Position numbers and translations under genes: made by a program
Part shown: positions 10,709 to 19,715 of the stretch, piece after piece
Position numbering within the stretch: position 1 is the first letter of the stretch
Layout of the letters: each line of letters starts with the position of its first letter
Notes under the pieces: model-generated
The model's database searches: none
What the model saw: the letters and a program-made list of their open reading frames with translations, nothing else
Told to the model about the DNA's origin: nothing
NCBI GenBank assembly: GCA_963854735.1
Contig: OY978098.1
Span: 1,734,001-1,798,000 of the forward strand
Length of the DNA stretch: 64,000 nucleotides
DNA from: Marvania coccoides
Lineage: Eukaryota; Chlorophyta; Trebouxiophyceae; Chlorellales; Chlorellaceae
Reading direction: 5' to 3'

Positions 10709-12110
10709 ATGTCTTACCCAACGCTCAGAACATCGCCAAGCACCTGGCAAAATCTTTCAATCACCAGATCAACAACGCACACCACACATCGACGAAGCTC
10801 ACCAATCGTGACCTGCAGCCACGCCAACGGCGCATCCGAATCTTCATTCACCCGCCGGGAATGCGGCCAGCTCCTGGCTTCCTCCCTGTATCTCGTCCCA
10901 GCGCTATCAGCAGGAGCGGCAACGGTGGAACAGGCCACGCCCTCGGTAGCCTCCTCGCCAGGCGCTCTCACCCCCAAGGAGAAGGCCATAGCAGACGTCT
11001 TTGAGCGCGCCGACCAATCAACCGTTACAATTTTCGACATCACGCTGCTGGGCCGCGCACAGGGCCCTCCGGGAGCAGGGCAGCCAGAGGGCAACGGCAG
11101 TGGATTTATATGGGACGACGAAGACCATGTAGTGACAAATTACCACGTCTTGGGGTCGGCGCTAAACGGAGCTGCAGGGAAGCTGGGGCCGCTGGCAAAA
11201 ATTGCCATCGTTTACGTCCTAAGTGAGTTTATTTTACGTTTTCTTTCTCTAACCATCAACCCTTTTTTTGTCCCAGGATTAATGGCTATGCAATGTTTAG
11301 TATTTGTGATATATTCTTTTCTTTTCCTATTTTTGTGCAGATTCTGACGGCATCCAGGTCGCCGCCGACGGCCTCCTCGTCGCTGCCGACAAATCTCGAG
11401 ACCTGGTGGTCCTCAAGGTGAAAGCTCCGTTCAAGCTGCGCCCGCTGCCCCTCGGCGCCTCCACCACTCTGCGCATCGGGGAGACAGTATTGGCGCTGGG
11501 CGCCCCCTTTGGCTTCGAGCACAGCCTCACCGTGGGGGTGGTGTCCGCCCTCGGCCGAGGCTTCCAATCCATGACTGGCTCCATTGTGGGGGGTGGCATC
11601 CAAACCGACGCAGCGCTCAACCCAGGGAACAGCGGAGGGCCGCTGCTGGACCTGCAGGGGCGGGTGGTGGGCATTAACACCGCCATTTACACCAACAGCG
11701 GCACCTCTGCGGGGGTGGGGTTGGCGCTGCCCATCGAAACCGCGCTGCGAGTGGTGCCGCAGTTGATCGCTGACGGCAGGGTGCGGCGCGCCAGCCTGGG
11801 GATCACTCCTGCATCCGACCAAGTGGCGCGAGCGTTCAACGTGTCGCAAGGAGAAGGCGTGCTAATCCAAGGGGTGGACGCAGGGGGTCCAGCGGCGCAA
11901 GCGGGGCTACTAGCAACAAGGCGGGGCATTGGTGGAGTGGTGGCAGGCGATGTGATAGTTCGGGTAGGGGCAAAGCCGGTGAAGAGTTTCTTTGATTTGT
12001 CTGCGGTGTTGGATGCGCTGGAAGCAGGAGATACTGTGGAGGTGGAGGCAGTGAGAGAAGGGCAGCGGGTGGTGGTCACCACAACCCTGGTCGAGGAACA
12101 ACAGCAGTAA
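10709..12110 (+). CDS. DEG: Deg/HtrA-type serine protease, thylakoid lumen
   Basis: Exons 10709-11222 and 11341-12110 encode about 427 residues. The trypsin-like catalytic triad is visible: His in VTNYHVLG, Asp in SRDLVVLKV, Ser in NPGNSGGPLLD. A single C-terminal PDZ domain follows (GVLIQGVDAGGPAAQAG, then GDVIVRVGAKPVKS). The N-terminus has a Ser/Thr-rich stroma-targeting part, then an Arg-Arg pair and a hydrophobic stretch (RRECGQLLASSLYL) ending in Ala-Gly-Ala, the look of a twin-arginine thylakoid transfer signal. Together these point to a lumenal protease of the DEG1/DEG8 group that helps turn over damaged photosystem II. One PDZ excludes DEG5. Which DEG number it corresponds to needs a tree. 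Alternative start at 10628. Confidence 0.9.
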
Positions 12111-12581
12111 ACCTGGTACTTCTTCTAGAACTGTTTTTTACTGTCGCGCATATTTTACACTGCAACCAACTTTTAACCCAATTTTGAAGATTTTTTAAGG
12201 ATACTGTAGTAAGCAAGCATGCACGAACTTCATCGTCCGGAGAGCATGAAGAATGCGTTCAAAATGAGAATGAAAGGAAAAAGGAATGAAATATGGTGCA
12301 TGCAGAGTGTGATTTTTCTTTATTCGTATGCAAAAATTTGGGGCACAAAAATATCATTCTTGAGGCAGCAGGGGGCTCGAGTCGGTTGCAGCACCTTCGG
12401 CGGGGCCCCACAGCCCACGCAGCCCCTTCTTAGGGACGTTCTGCACTCATCGCGGGGTGGGGCCAAGACCGTAAGTGAGAGATCATCAAGGCTGCTTGGT
12501 CTGCAGCGAATTCAGCGGTTTATTTTTTTTTTCATGCAGAAATAAAAACTTTTCAATGACAAAAAATTAGCATCTCTTCCT
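12111..12581. other. Convergent intergenic region with a GC-rich island
   Basis: AT-rich DNA between the converging Deg and TSPO genes, interrupted by a GC-rich island at about 12365-12500. The island contains GGCCCCAC (12405-12412) and its reverse complement GTGGGGCC (12458-12465), able to form an 8-bp stem. No frame in it resembles a protein. It could be 3' UTR or a small structured RNA. Confidence 0.4.
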
Positions 12582-13466
12582 TCATACCGTGGGGTTGTTC
12601 AGGTAAATGTTCCAGGTGAGGCACGAAGCGAACGTAACCCATCCCAAGTAGGGTGCCATCAGCTGCAGGGAGTGAAAAAAGAATGCAAAAGAATGAAAAA
12701 GAAGGCGATTGTCAACGATGCGCTGAGTTAGTTGGAGCTTGTAACACACACATGCATTACTTATAAACACGCAATGGACGCAAAATGCCTACCTGCGCAG
12801 CCAGGGTGTCGACCTGGCTGAAGGAGTAGATGGTGGCGCCGATCATTCCCCACATGGCCGTGATCTCGTAGGAAGCCAGCTTCAGGTCGTGCTTCTTGAA
12901 GAACAGCGGGGTCCACAGGAAGTTGAGTGCCAGCTGGGCAGCGTAGAGGCCCAGAGGGACAGGGCCTGTAAAATAAAAAGTCAAGTTGGCGTTGGCATTG
13001 ATAAAATATTTGAGAGCGTCAGTCTGAAGCAATTTGAGAAAAGCATATTAAAATCTCACCGCCGCCGGCCTTCCACACCCTCCAGGAGGCTACGCCGATG
13101 CAGGTGTACAGCAACTGCGATGATAAGTGGAGTTATTGAAGTGAGTGAGAAGGCGTGACGGGTGACGGGAGAAAAAAGTAAAGAATAAGTTTTCGCGGGA
13201 TATGCTCACCGTCCACGCCGGACCAAACACCCACGGGGGGGGGTTCCTAAAGAACAATAGAAAAGAGAAGAAAATTGAATGGGTCAGCAAGACTCAGAGG
13301 AAAATACGATCTTGATCAATAAAAATAAAACAAAATGGACACACCAGCTCGGCTTTTTTATGGTGGGGTACCAGTTCTTCACCTCATCCCGCATGGAGAT
13401 GCCAATGACAGATCCTGTAACAAGCGGGACGCCAATAGCACACGCGAGGGAGAGCGTGTTGCCCAT
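12582..13466 (-). CDS. TSPO: Translocator protein TSPO/MBR family
   Basis: Five exons, in transcript order 13466-13345, 13246-13210, 13114-13060, 12965-12793 and 12662-12582, encode about 155 residues, the usual size. TSPO is a five-helix membrane protein that binds tetrapyrroles and sterols and is linked to stress responses. Family signatures are all present: KKPSW joined by splicing to NPPPWVFGPAWT, then LLYTCIGVASWRVWK, the LALNFLWTPLFF helix, and APYLGWVTFASCLTWNIYLNN at the C-terminus. The exons are very small (37 and 55 bases for two of them), and only the spliced reading shows the family. There is no clear targeting extension; plant and algal forms sit in secretory or mitochondrial membranes. 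Head-to-head with CMS1. Confidence 0.93.
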
Positions 13467-13674
13467 TTTGACAGAGAACTGAGGAAATTGGCCACCCTAA
13501 TTTATAGATTGGGGTTTCTAAATTGGGTTTGTAAATAAATTCTAATGAGAGAGATACAAAAATATATATAAATATTTATATTTCTGAAGAATTTTTTCTT
13601 CTGAAGAACTGCCCAAAACTCGCGTCTCCAGGGCGTAATCTACTTTTAAAAAACTGTTTCAATTTACATCAGTC
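13467..13674. promoter_or_regulatory. Shared divergent promoter, TSPO and CMS1
   Basis: 208 bases, very AT-rich, with repeated AAATATATATAAATATTTATA-like sequence at about 13558-13583 that could supply TATA-type elements for either gene. Confidence 0.45.
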
Positions 13675-14628
13675 ATGGTGCTCTCAAAAGCAGGCGACGG
13701 GGGTGAATGGCGACGTGGGCCCGTGAAAGATCTTGCAAAGCCGGCTGGGGTGACCAAGAAGGCATCTAAGAAGCCCCAAAAGTCCCCCAAGAAGAAGAAA
13801 CCCGACAAAGCCACGGCCGAGAAGCGGACGAAGAAAGGGAGGAGGTCCGCCAAGCCCAAGAAGAAGACTCCCGCATCGGGCGATGCTTTAGATGACGATG
13901 GAGAGGCGGCGGCGGTGCCTGCCCCTCAGGCGGTGCGCGGGCCGCCCTCCGAGGCCGCTCGGGAGAAGATCGTGCGGATGAAGGAGCGGCAGCGGCAGCT
14001 ATCAACAACGCAGTTTGAGGCGGCCAAGGCTCGAGCAGCAACCATCGCAGCCCAGCCCCCCCAAGCCCAGTCCGACTGGCTGTGCGAGTCCTACCAGCGC
14101 CACACTGCCGCCAGCGACCTGGAGAGGGACGGCCTCACGGCGGAGTGCCTCCAAACGCTGCCTCCCCGCAATTCATTGGAGCAGCGGCTGCAGGCGCTAG
14201 AGCGTCGCTGGGAGGCTGAGCTGGCCACCCCTGCCCACGCCGGGCGCGGCCCTGGCCAGCTGTCGGCGCTGTTTGTCTGCCCTGCCGCGCTGGGGTGCGT
14301 TGACATCATAAAGAGCTGCCCAGAGCTGAATCGTTGGTGCAAGGTGGCCAAGCTGTTTGCCAAGCACTTCAAGGTGGAGGAGCAGGTGACGGCGCTGCGG
14401 GAACCGGCGTGCATGGGCGCGGGCACCCCCAACCGGCTGGCGAAGCTCATTGACGTTGGCGCTCTGAAGCTGGACCGACTGAAGTGGATTGTGCTGGACG
14501 TGAGGCTGGACGTGAAGGGGCGGACGATCCTGGACCTGCCGGAGGTGCGGGAGGACTGGTGGCAGCTGTGGGAGGCGCATCTGAAGCAGCGAGTCGCGAG
14601 CGGCGGCGCTAAGCTGGTATTGCTCTGA
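13675..14628 (+). CDS. CMS1: Cms1-like ribosome biogenesis protein
   Basis: A single exon of 317 residues. The N-terminal 70 residues are Lys/Pro-rich (nuclear or nucleolar type). The C-terminal half matches the Cms1/CMSS1 family, a degenerate DEAD-helicase-like fold associated with the small-subunit processome. Visible family elements are LFVCPAALGCVDIIKSC, KLFAKHFKVEEQV, MGAGTPNRLAKLIDVGALKLD (the remnant of a motif Ib/TPGR region) and WIVLDVRLDVKGRTILDLPE (where a DEAD box would be). No ATP-binding loop is present, as expected for the family. Function is inferred from yeast and animal members. Confidence 0.85.
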   Translation: MVLSKAGDGGEWRRGPVKDLAKPAGVTKKASKKPQKSPKKKKPDKATAEKRTKKGRRSAKPKKKTPASGDALDDDGEAAAVPAPQAVRGPPSEAAREKIVRMKERQRQLSTTQFEAAKARAATIAAQPPQAQSDWLCESYQRHTAASDLERDGLTAECLQTLPPRNSLEQRLQALERRWEAELATPAHAGRGPGQLSALFVCPAALGCVDIIKSCPELNRWCKVAKLFAKHFKVEEQVTALREPACMGAGTPNRLAKLIDVGALKLDRLKWIVLDVRLDVKGRTILDLPEVREDWWQLWEAHLKQRVASGGAKLVLL

Positions 14629-15018
14629 CCCCCTGAAATTTTTGACGGATTTGATGCCTGCCTGGAGTGTGGGCGGTGTCATATCACTTAGCACGGATCC
14701 TTACGTTTGTGTGTTAGGGCGATGGAAAATATTGCAAGAGACCAACAACATCCACTGGAAAGAAGAAGAAAGTGAGTTGGGCTATGCGTATGCGGGACTC
14801 GTTTTTGCAGGCAAAACTCACCCAACCCAGAGTTCGAACTTTACAATTGCTATATATTGCAAATTGGTTAGGGAACAGCAATACAGGCCTAACTTGTTTG
14901 GAGGAGCAATTTTATTCGAAAAAAAAAATTATCATATTCTCCCTCACGCGTTTAAAACGCATTTTGCTCACTGAGGCCAGCTAGCTACCCCGCAATGAAC
15001 ACGCACTAAACGATCACT
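14629..15018. other. Intergenic between CMS1 and the PPR gene
   Basis: 390 bases. A GT-AG shaped segment at about 14772-14810 could be an intron in an untranslated leader. AT-rich near 14880-14960 with a run of nine A. No coding frame is supported. Confidence 0.45.
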
Positions 15019-18000
15019 ATGGACAGCGACGAAGCGCAAGTAGTTTGGGGGTGCTTTGGACCTAAAGCTGGGGCATCTGCTGAGACCGAAAAAAAGGTTC
15101 GCTACCACAGCAAATCGTCGTCCTTTTCGCGATGGTGGGGCGGCAGTGCCGCTGCAGACGCCGCCCGCGCTGCTGCGGAAGGCGAGGCCGGTGCCGAGCC
15201 TGATCTTTATGCCCAGCTCACAGATGAGCTCTTGGGACTGGACCTGGACTCCGCCCCTGCCACCCGCAAACAGCCCAGCCCCATTCCCACCGCCCCAATG
15301 CACGAGCGCAAGCGCAGCTGGCCCTTTTCCGGCGTGCGCAAGGTTGTACCGCAGGCCCCGCCACCCCTCGCCCAAGAAAGCCGCAGCAGCGAGGACAGCG
15401 CGGCGGCCTCCGCCAGCGGCAGCCCCTACAGCATCGAGGACTCCTCCCACCATGCCTCCGAACTCGGCGACCGAGACGCTGAACCCGGCGCGCAGGAGGC
15501 ACAGCAGGAGCCCTCCTCCGGCCGCCCCCAAGGCTATCGCCGCCTGTGGCAGTCCATCACCAGCGTGCGCAAGGGTGACAAGGTGACAGCCACCGACCTC
15601 GCCAGCCAGACCCACGAGTACACCGTAGAGAGCCTGGTGCGAGCGGTGCTGTCACTGAAGCCTAGTCAGCCTGTGCTGGAAGCCGCGCAGCTCGTGGCGG
15701 GCCTGCGCACGCTCGACTCCCGCGCCGTGGCCGCCCTGCTGAAAGAGCTGAACAAGGTGGGGGCGCCGCACCGCGCCAGCGAGCTGTTTGACGTGCTGCG
15801 CACGCTGCCTGACGACCACGAGCTGTCTGGCCTGGTGGACCTGTACACCTACACCACGGTGATCTCGCAGTGCGGGGGACACCAGCAGCTGCGGCGCGCG
15901 CTGGAGCTGGTGGCGGAGATGCGCGGCAAGGGCATCCAGTGCAACGTCCACACCTTTTCGGCCCTCATGGGCGTCTGCGTCAAGTGCAACGAGTGCGAGC
16001 TGGCGCTGGACGTGTACGAGCAGCTGCTGGCTGAGGGTTGCACCCCCAACCTGGTGACCTACAACATATTGATCGACGCCTACTCCCGCACTGGGCAGTG
16101 GGCAAAGGCGGTGGACGTGCTGGAGCCCATCTCCAGGCAGGGACTCACCCCCGAGGCGCGCACCTACAACTCCATCATCTCCGCGTGCGGCAAAGCGGGC
16201 CAGCCCGCGGCTGCCATTCGGGTGTATGAGCGCATGATGGGCGATGGGGTGGAGCCCACGGGGACCACCTATACCTCCATTATCTCCGCATTTGGCAGGG
16301 CTGGGCAGGTGAGTAGTATAATTAATTACGATTATGCTTATTTTTCTTTGTGGAAGGCGTTTTCCCACTTCAACTCAGGACATTTTGTGTGTGGGGATTT
16401 TTTTATCATGACTCATCCTGTCCCTCCTGAAAAAAACGCAAACAGGTGGAAGACGCGCTGCGAGTGTACCGCGACATGGCTTCCCGCGGGTGCGAGCCCA
16501 ACGTCATCACCTACTCCTCGCTCATTTCCATCTGCGAGCGTGCCGGCCGCGCCGAGGCAGCCCTGGAGCTCTTCCACGAGATGAAGGCGGCGGGGGTGCG
16601 CCCCAACGGGGTCACGTACAACGGGGTGGTGGCTGCGTGCGCCCAAAAGGGGCTCTGGCAGAAAGCAGCGGAGCTGGTCGATGGCATGCCGGCCGCCGGT
16701 TGCCGCCCCGATGGCACCACCTATTCCGCTCTCATCGCCGCGCTGGAGCGCGGGGGGCAGTGGCGGCAGGCCCTGCAGGCGCTGGAGAAAGCTCAGGCCG
16801 CGGGGGTGCGCCCTGACGCCGGCGCGTACAACTCTGTGCTGGGAGCGCTATGGTCGTCGGGGCGGCTGCCTGCTGTGGCCAAGGCTGTGCAGCTGCTGTC
16901 CACGGCGCAGCGGCAGGGCGTGGTGCGGCTGCAGACTCTGCCTGCGGGCGAGGCCACTGCGCCTGCCTACACCGAGGGCGCCGCCTTTTTGGTGACGCTG
17001 CGGTGGCTGTGCCACTTCAGGGACGGCCTGTCTGCGGCTGCCGCCCTGGCGGCCAACTCTGGCACGCGGTCGCTGGTGCTGGTGCGTGGCAAGCACGCCC
17101 CGCCTGACCACACATTCGACGCTGTGCGGGATTCGTTGGCGGCGATGTTTGCTGCTTTTTCGGTGCCAGCGACGGTCACCCTGTCCGCGCAGGGGCTGCT
17201 CATCACAGCCGACGCCCGCATGCTGCCCTCCTGGGCTGCATCCGCTTCTGGCCTGGCCCTGCTTTCTATTTTAGACTACTCTGAAGCGGTGCCGGCAGCC
17301 ACGGCGCCGGCTGTCATCAAAGACGACCGTGCCGCGGAGATGCAGTGCGGGAAAGCGTTCACGGCGGTGCGGGAGTTTGAAGCGGCCCACAGCGTGCGGG
17401 GACTGGACCCTGAGGCGCTGTGCACACCGGCGGCCACCGCTCTCCGCCACGACGTCATCTCCTGCATCACCGCGCTCTCCAGCGGGCTACAGCTGCGCGA
17501 GGAGGCCGCCCACGACGCCGTGCAGCTGGCCAACCGGCTGCTGTCGCTGGCGCAGCCCACACAGCAGCCGCCCGCCCCCGCATGTGCCGCTGCCCTGCTC
17601 CTGCTGGCCTGCCGCCAGGCTGGCAACGCCGCCGCGGTGCTGCGGCACGGCCAGGTGGTGCTCCAGGCCGCGGGGCTGCCGGTGTCTGCGGTGCTGGAGG
17701 CGGAGCAGCGCGTGCTGACCACGCTGGGCGCCAACCCGGCAGCGATTTCTTCTCTGCGCGTGCTCCACCTGTATTTGGAGCGCCTGGGCTGCGACGACGC
17801 CGCCCTGCAAAAGTGTCAGCTGGCCCACGTCATGGCGCTGACTGCCTCTGATATGGTGGCAAAGGCGGCGCTCAGCCCTGCCTTTGTGCGGTTTGACCCC
17901 TCGGTGGTTGCTGCTGCCTGCCTGCTCAAGGCGCGACAGAGCATGGGGCTGGTGCCGGCGTGGCCCAGCGCGCTGAACGAGATGACTGGCTACTCCGCGG

Positions 18001-18065
18001 AGGAGCCGGTGGCGCTGGGGCAGTGCGTGGAGCTGCTGCAGCTGCTCTCCATCGTGGCCACTTGA
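15019..18065 (+). CDS. PPR-SMR-cyclin fusion protein
   Basis: Exons 15019-16308 and 16446-18065 encode about 969 residues. Residues 1-200 are Ser/Pro/Ala-rich. At least eight 35-residue pentatricopeptide repeats follow to about residue 580, with clear units such as YTYTTVISQCGG, NLVTYNILIDAYSRTGQW and NVITYSSLISICERAGR. About 608-695 is a degenerate Smr-type region (LVLVRGKHAPPDHTFDAVRDSL, ending in LPSWAAS). From about 735 to the end is a cyclin-like fold (FTAVREFEAAHSVRGLDPEAL, then VVAAACLLKARQSMGLVPAWP, MTGYSAEEPV). PPR proteins bind organelle RNA sequence-specifically; what the cyclin-like part does is unknown. PPR proteins with cyclin-like tails have been noted in green algae. An organelle transit peptide is not obvious at the N-terminus. 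Confidence 0.85.
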
Positions 18066-18310
18066 TTCTGCAGTGGATCCAGATGGAAAGAAAATAATAC
18101 GTTACTAAACTCCTCAAGATGCGACACGTGCATCAAACAAGCTAAACGCTCTACCTTCTATGAATATACATAAGCTATTACCAGCCCCCCCAAAACCAAC
18201 CCCAGTACTCTTAGCACGACTTTTTTCGATTTGCGTCACAAATTTCTTTTTTCCACCTTCCAACTCAATACATAATACGTAATATACACTCGGCGGATTT
18301 TGTTCTTTTT

Positions 18311-18338
18311 CATTCATTCATTCATCCATCCATCCATC
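18311..18338. repeat. (CATT)3(CATC)4 microsatellite
   Basis: Compound tetranucleotide repeat in non-coding DNA. Confidence 0.85.
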
Positions 18339-18576
18339 ATCGTACTTCTCATAGCCACAGCATTATTGTTTCGAGCGACACGATTTCTGGTTACTCTCTT
18401 TGTAGCGTAGCATGGGGCCCCATTTCAATGCCCTGTTTCCTCCCACTAAATCCTCCCGCATGCACAGCATGTCATGCAATCGTGACACTCGGCTTTCTTT
18501 CCCTTTTTTTGTTTGTCGCTTTTATTTTTGTTCAGTTAAATTTTGCAATTACGGCGAAATCTCATTAACCCAGCTT

Positions 18577-18604
18577 TGTGTGTGTGTGTGTGTGTGTGTG
18601 TGTG
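18577..18604. repeat. (TG)14 microsatellite
   Basis: Uninterrupted TG dinucleotide run in non-coding DNA. Confidence 0.9.
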
Positions 18605-18742
18605 AAGGCGGTGCCCCTGACACCTTTAAAACAGCAAGCATTAATAAAGTCGCAATATCTCCGAAAATTGAAAGCAGTCAAAATTGTTAGAGGGCTTGGT
18701 ACCGCCACCGTTAATTTGTTGTCAACATATTTCATAACGTCT

Positions 18743-19555
18743 TCAATTCAGCTTGGATCGTCGTTTGCCGCTGCTCCCAAACCGTGGATACAGCTCTGCC
18801 GTCGGCACCACAGTCCAGAGCACAGCTGCTGCTGCCGCCAACACAACGCCCGCCGTTGCTGCCGCCACCCCTCTGGCAACCGTTAAATCCCCGGTAGGCA
18901 ATCGCCAGGGCGGCATTTCATTGAATTTGACGCTTTTCAGCTGCATCCAATGCCCCTCTTTCGAGCACCGCACGAGCACCGCAGGCGCTTTTAAGCCAAC
19001 GTCCACCGTCGGAGAAATCAACCACCGATGCTGCTGCTGCGCCTGTACTGGGCGAGGGTAGCGCCCATGCAGGCTCACCGCCACCTCAACCGAGCCGCAA
19101 CTGCTGCCCGAGCTCTTTGGCAGTGGCAGGCTGGCAAATATGGCAAGTACTGACGGCTGCGACAGCTGCTCTATGCTCTCAACGTCAACCTCGCCAAACA
19201 GCCGCACCGCGGGCCCGTAACCCGCCGCAGCCGCGTTTTTCAGCTCGTAGATGTTGGCGTAGATGACGGCGGGGAGGGGCTGCAGGAAGGCAACCTCGCA
19301 GTGCGGGGGGGGATCCTCGGCAGCATTGCGGCGAGAGCATGAAAAGTTTGCTGCAAAACGCAGGGATCGGTGGAAGCCGGAGCCTTGAAGGGCAATGTAT
19401 AGCGTGGAAGATGATATCGGAGTGTCGTTGGGAAGGGCGCGTGGACCGCAGAGCTCAGCCAGAGCATTCTTGGTGATGAGATCGGAGGAGTCGTCGGTCG
19501 GAACGCTGCCTGCCGCCGCGGCCAGCAAGGCCAGCAAGGCAGATATCAATAACAT
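18743..19555 (-). CDS. PIGX: PIG-X, GPI mannosyltransferase I subunit
   Basis: A single exon of 270 residues. PIG-X (yeast Pbn1) stabilises PIG-M, which adds the first mannose to the GPI anchor precursor in the endoplasmic reticulum lumen. The protein starts with a cleavable signal peptide (MLLISALLALLAAAAGSVP). It has the family body motifs GSGFHRSL, LPAVIYANIYELKN, FGEVDVES and VSLHGRYPRP, and ends with one membrane helix (GVAAATAGVVLAAAAAVLW) and a short basic cytoplasmic tail. Type I topology with the bulk in the lumen fits the family. Head-to-head with the PHD-GNAT gene, 160 bases between start codons. Confidence 0.85.
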   Translation of the reverse strand: MLLISALLALLAAAAGSVPTDDSSDLITKNALAELCGPRALPNDTPISSSTLYIALQGSGFHRSLRFAANFSCSRRNAAEDPPPHCEVAFLQPLPAVIYANIYELKNAAAAGYGPAVRLFGEVDVESIEQLSQPSVLAIFASLPLPKSSGSSCGSVEVAVSLHGRYPRPVQAQQQHRWLISPTVDVGLKAPAVLVRCSKEGHWMQLKSVKFNEMPPWRLPTGDLTVARGVAAATAGVVLAAAAAVLWTVVPTAELYPRFGSSGKRRSKLN

Positions 19556-19715
19556 TTTTTTTTTTGCATGGTGAGAAGTGAGAAAGCAACACCGTTCGCG
19601 TGAGAAAAAAATTCAAAATAAATAAGCTGTCCCATGCCACGAGATGAGTAGCGTGCGAAAGGAGGCCGAATGTATAATTATGTATTCATTTAAATAGTTG
19701 ATACGCGTGTTAACA

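Larger units (their letters stand above)
18066..18742. other. Convergent intergenic region with microsatellites
   Basis: 677 bases between converging genes. It holds (CATT)3(CATC)4 at 18311-18338 and (TG)14 at 18577-18604. Otherwise AT-rich with no supported frame. Confidence 0.6.

Noticed and set aside
12219..12545. 108-residue frame in the Deg/TSPO gap
   Set aside because: It mixes AT-rich and GC-rich parts without bias, ends in a Phe run, and has no family resemblance.
14760..14880. Possible tRNA because of GAGTTCGAAC
   Set aside because: No acceptor or anticodon stems can be drawn around it.
16446..18065. Separate gene starting at the second PPR exon
   Set aside because: The GT-AG intron 16309-16445 joins PPR repeats in phase across the junction.
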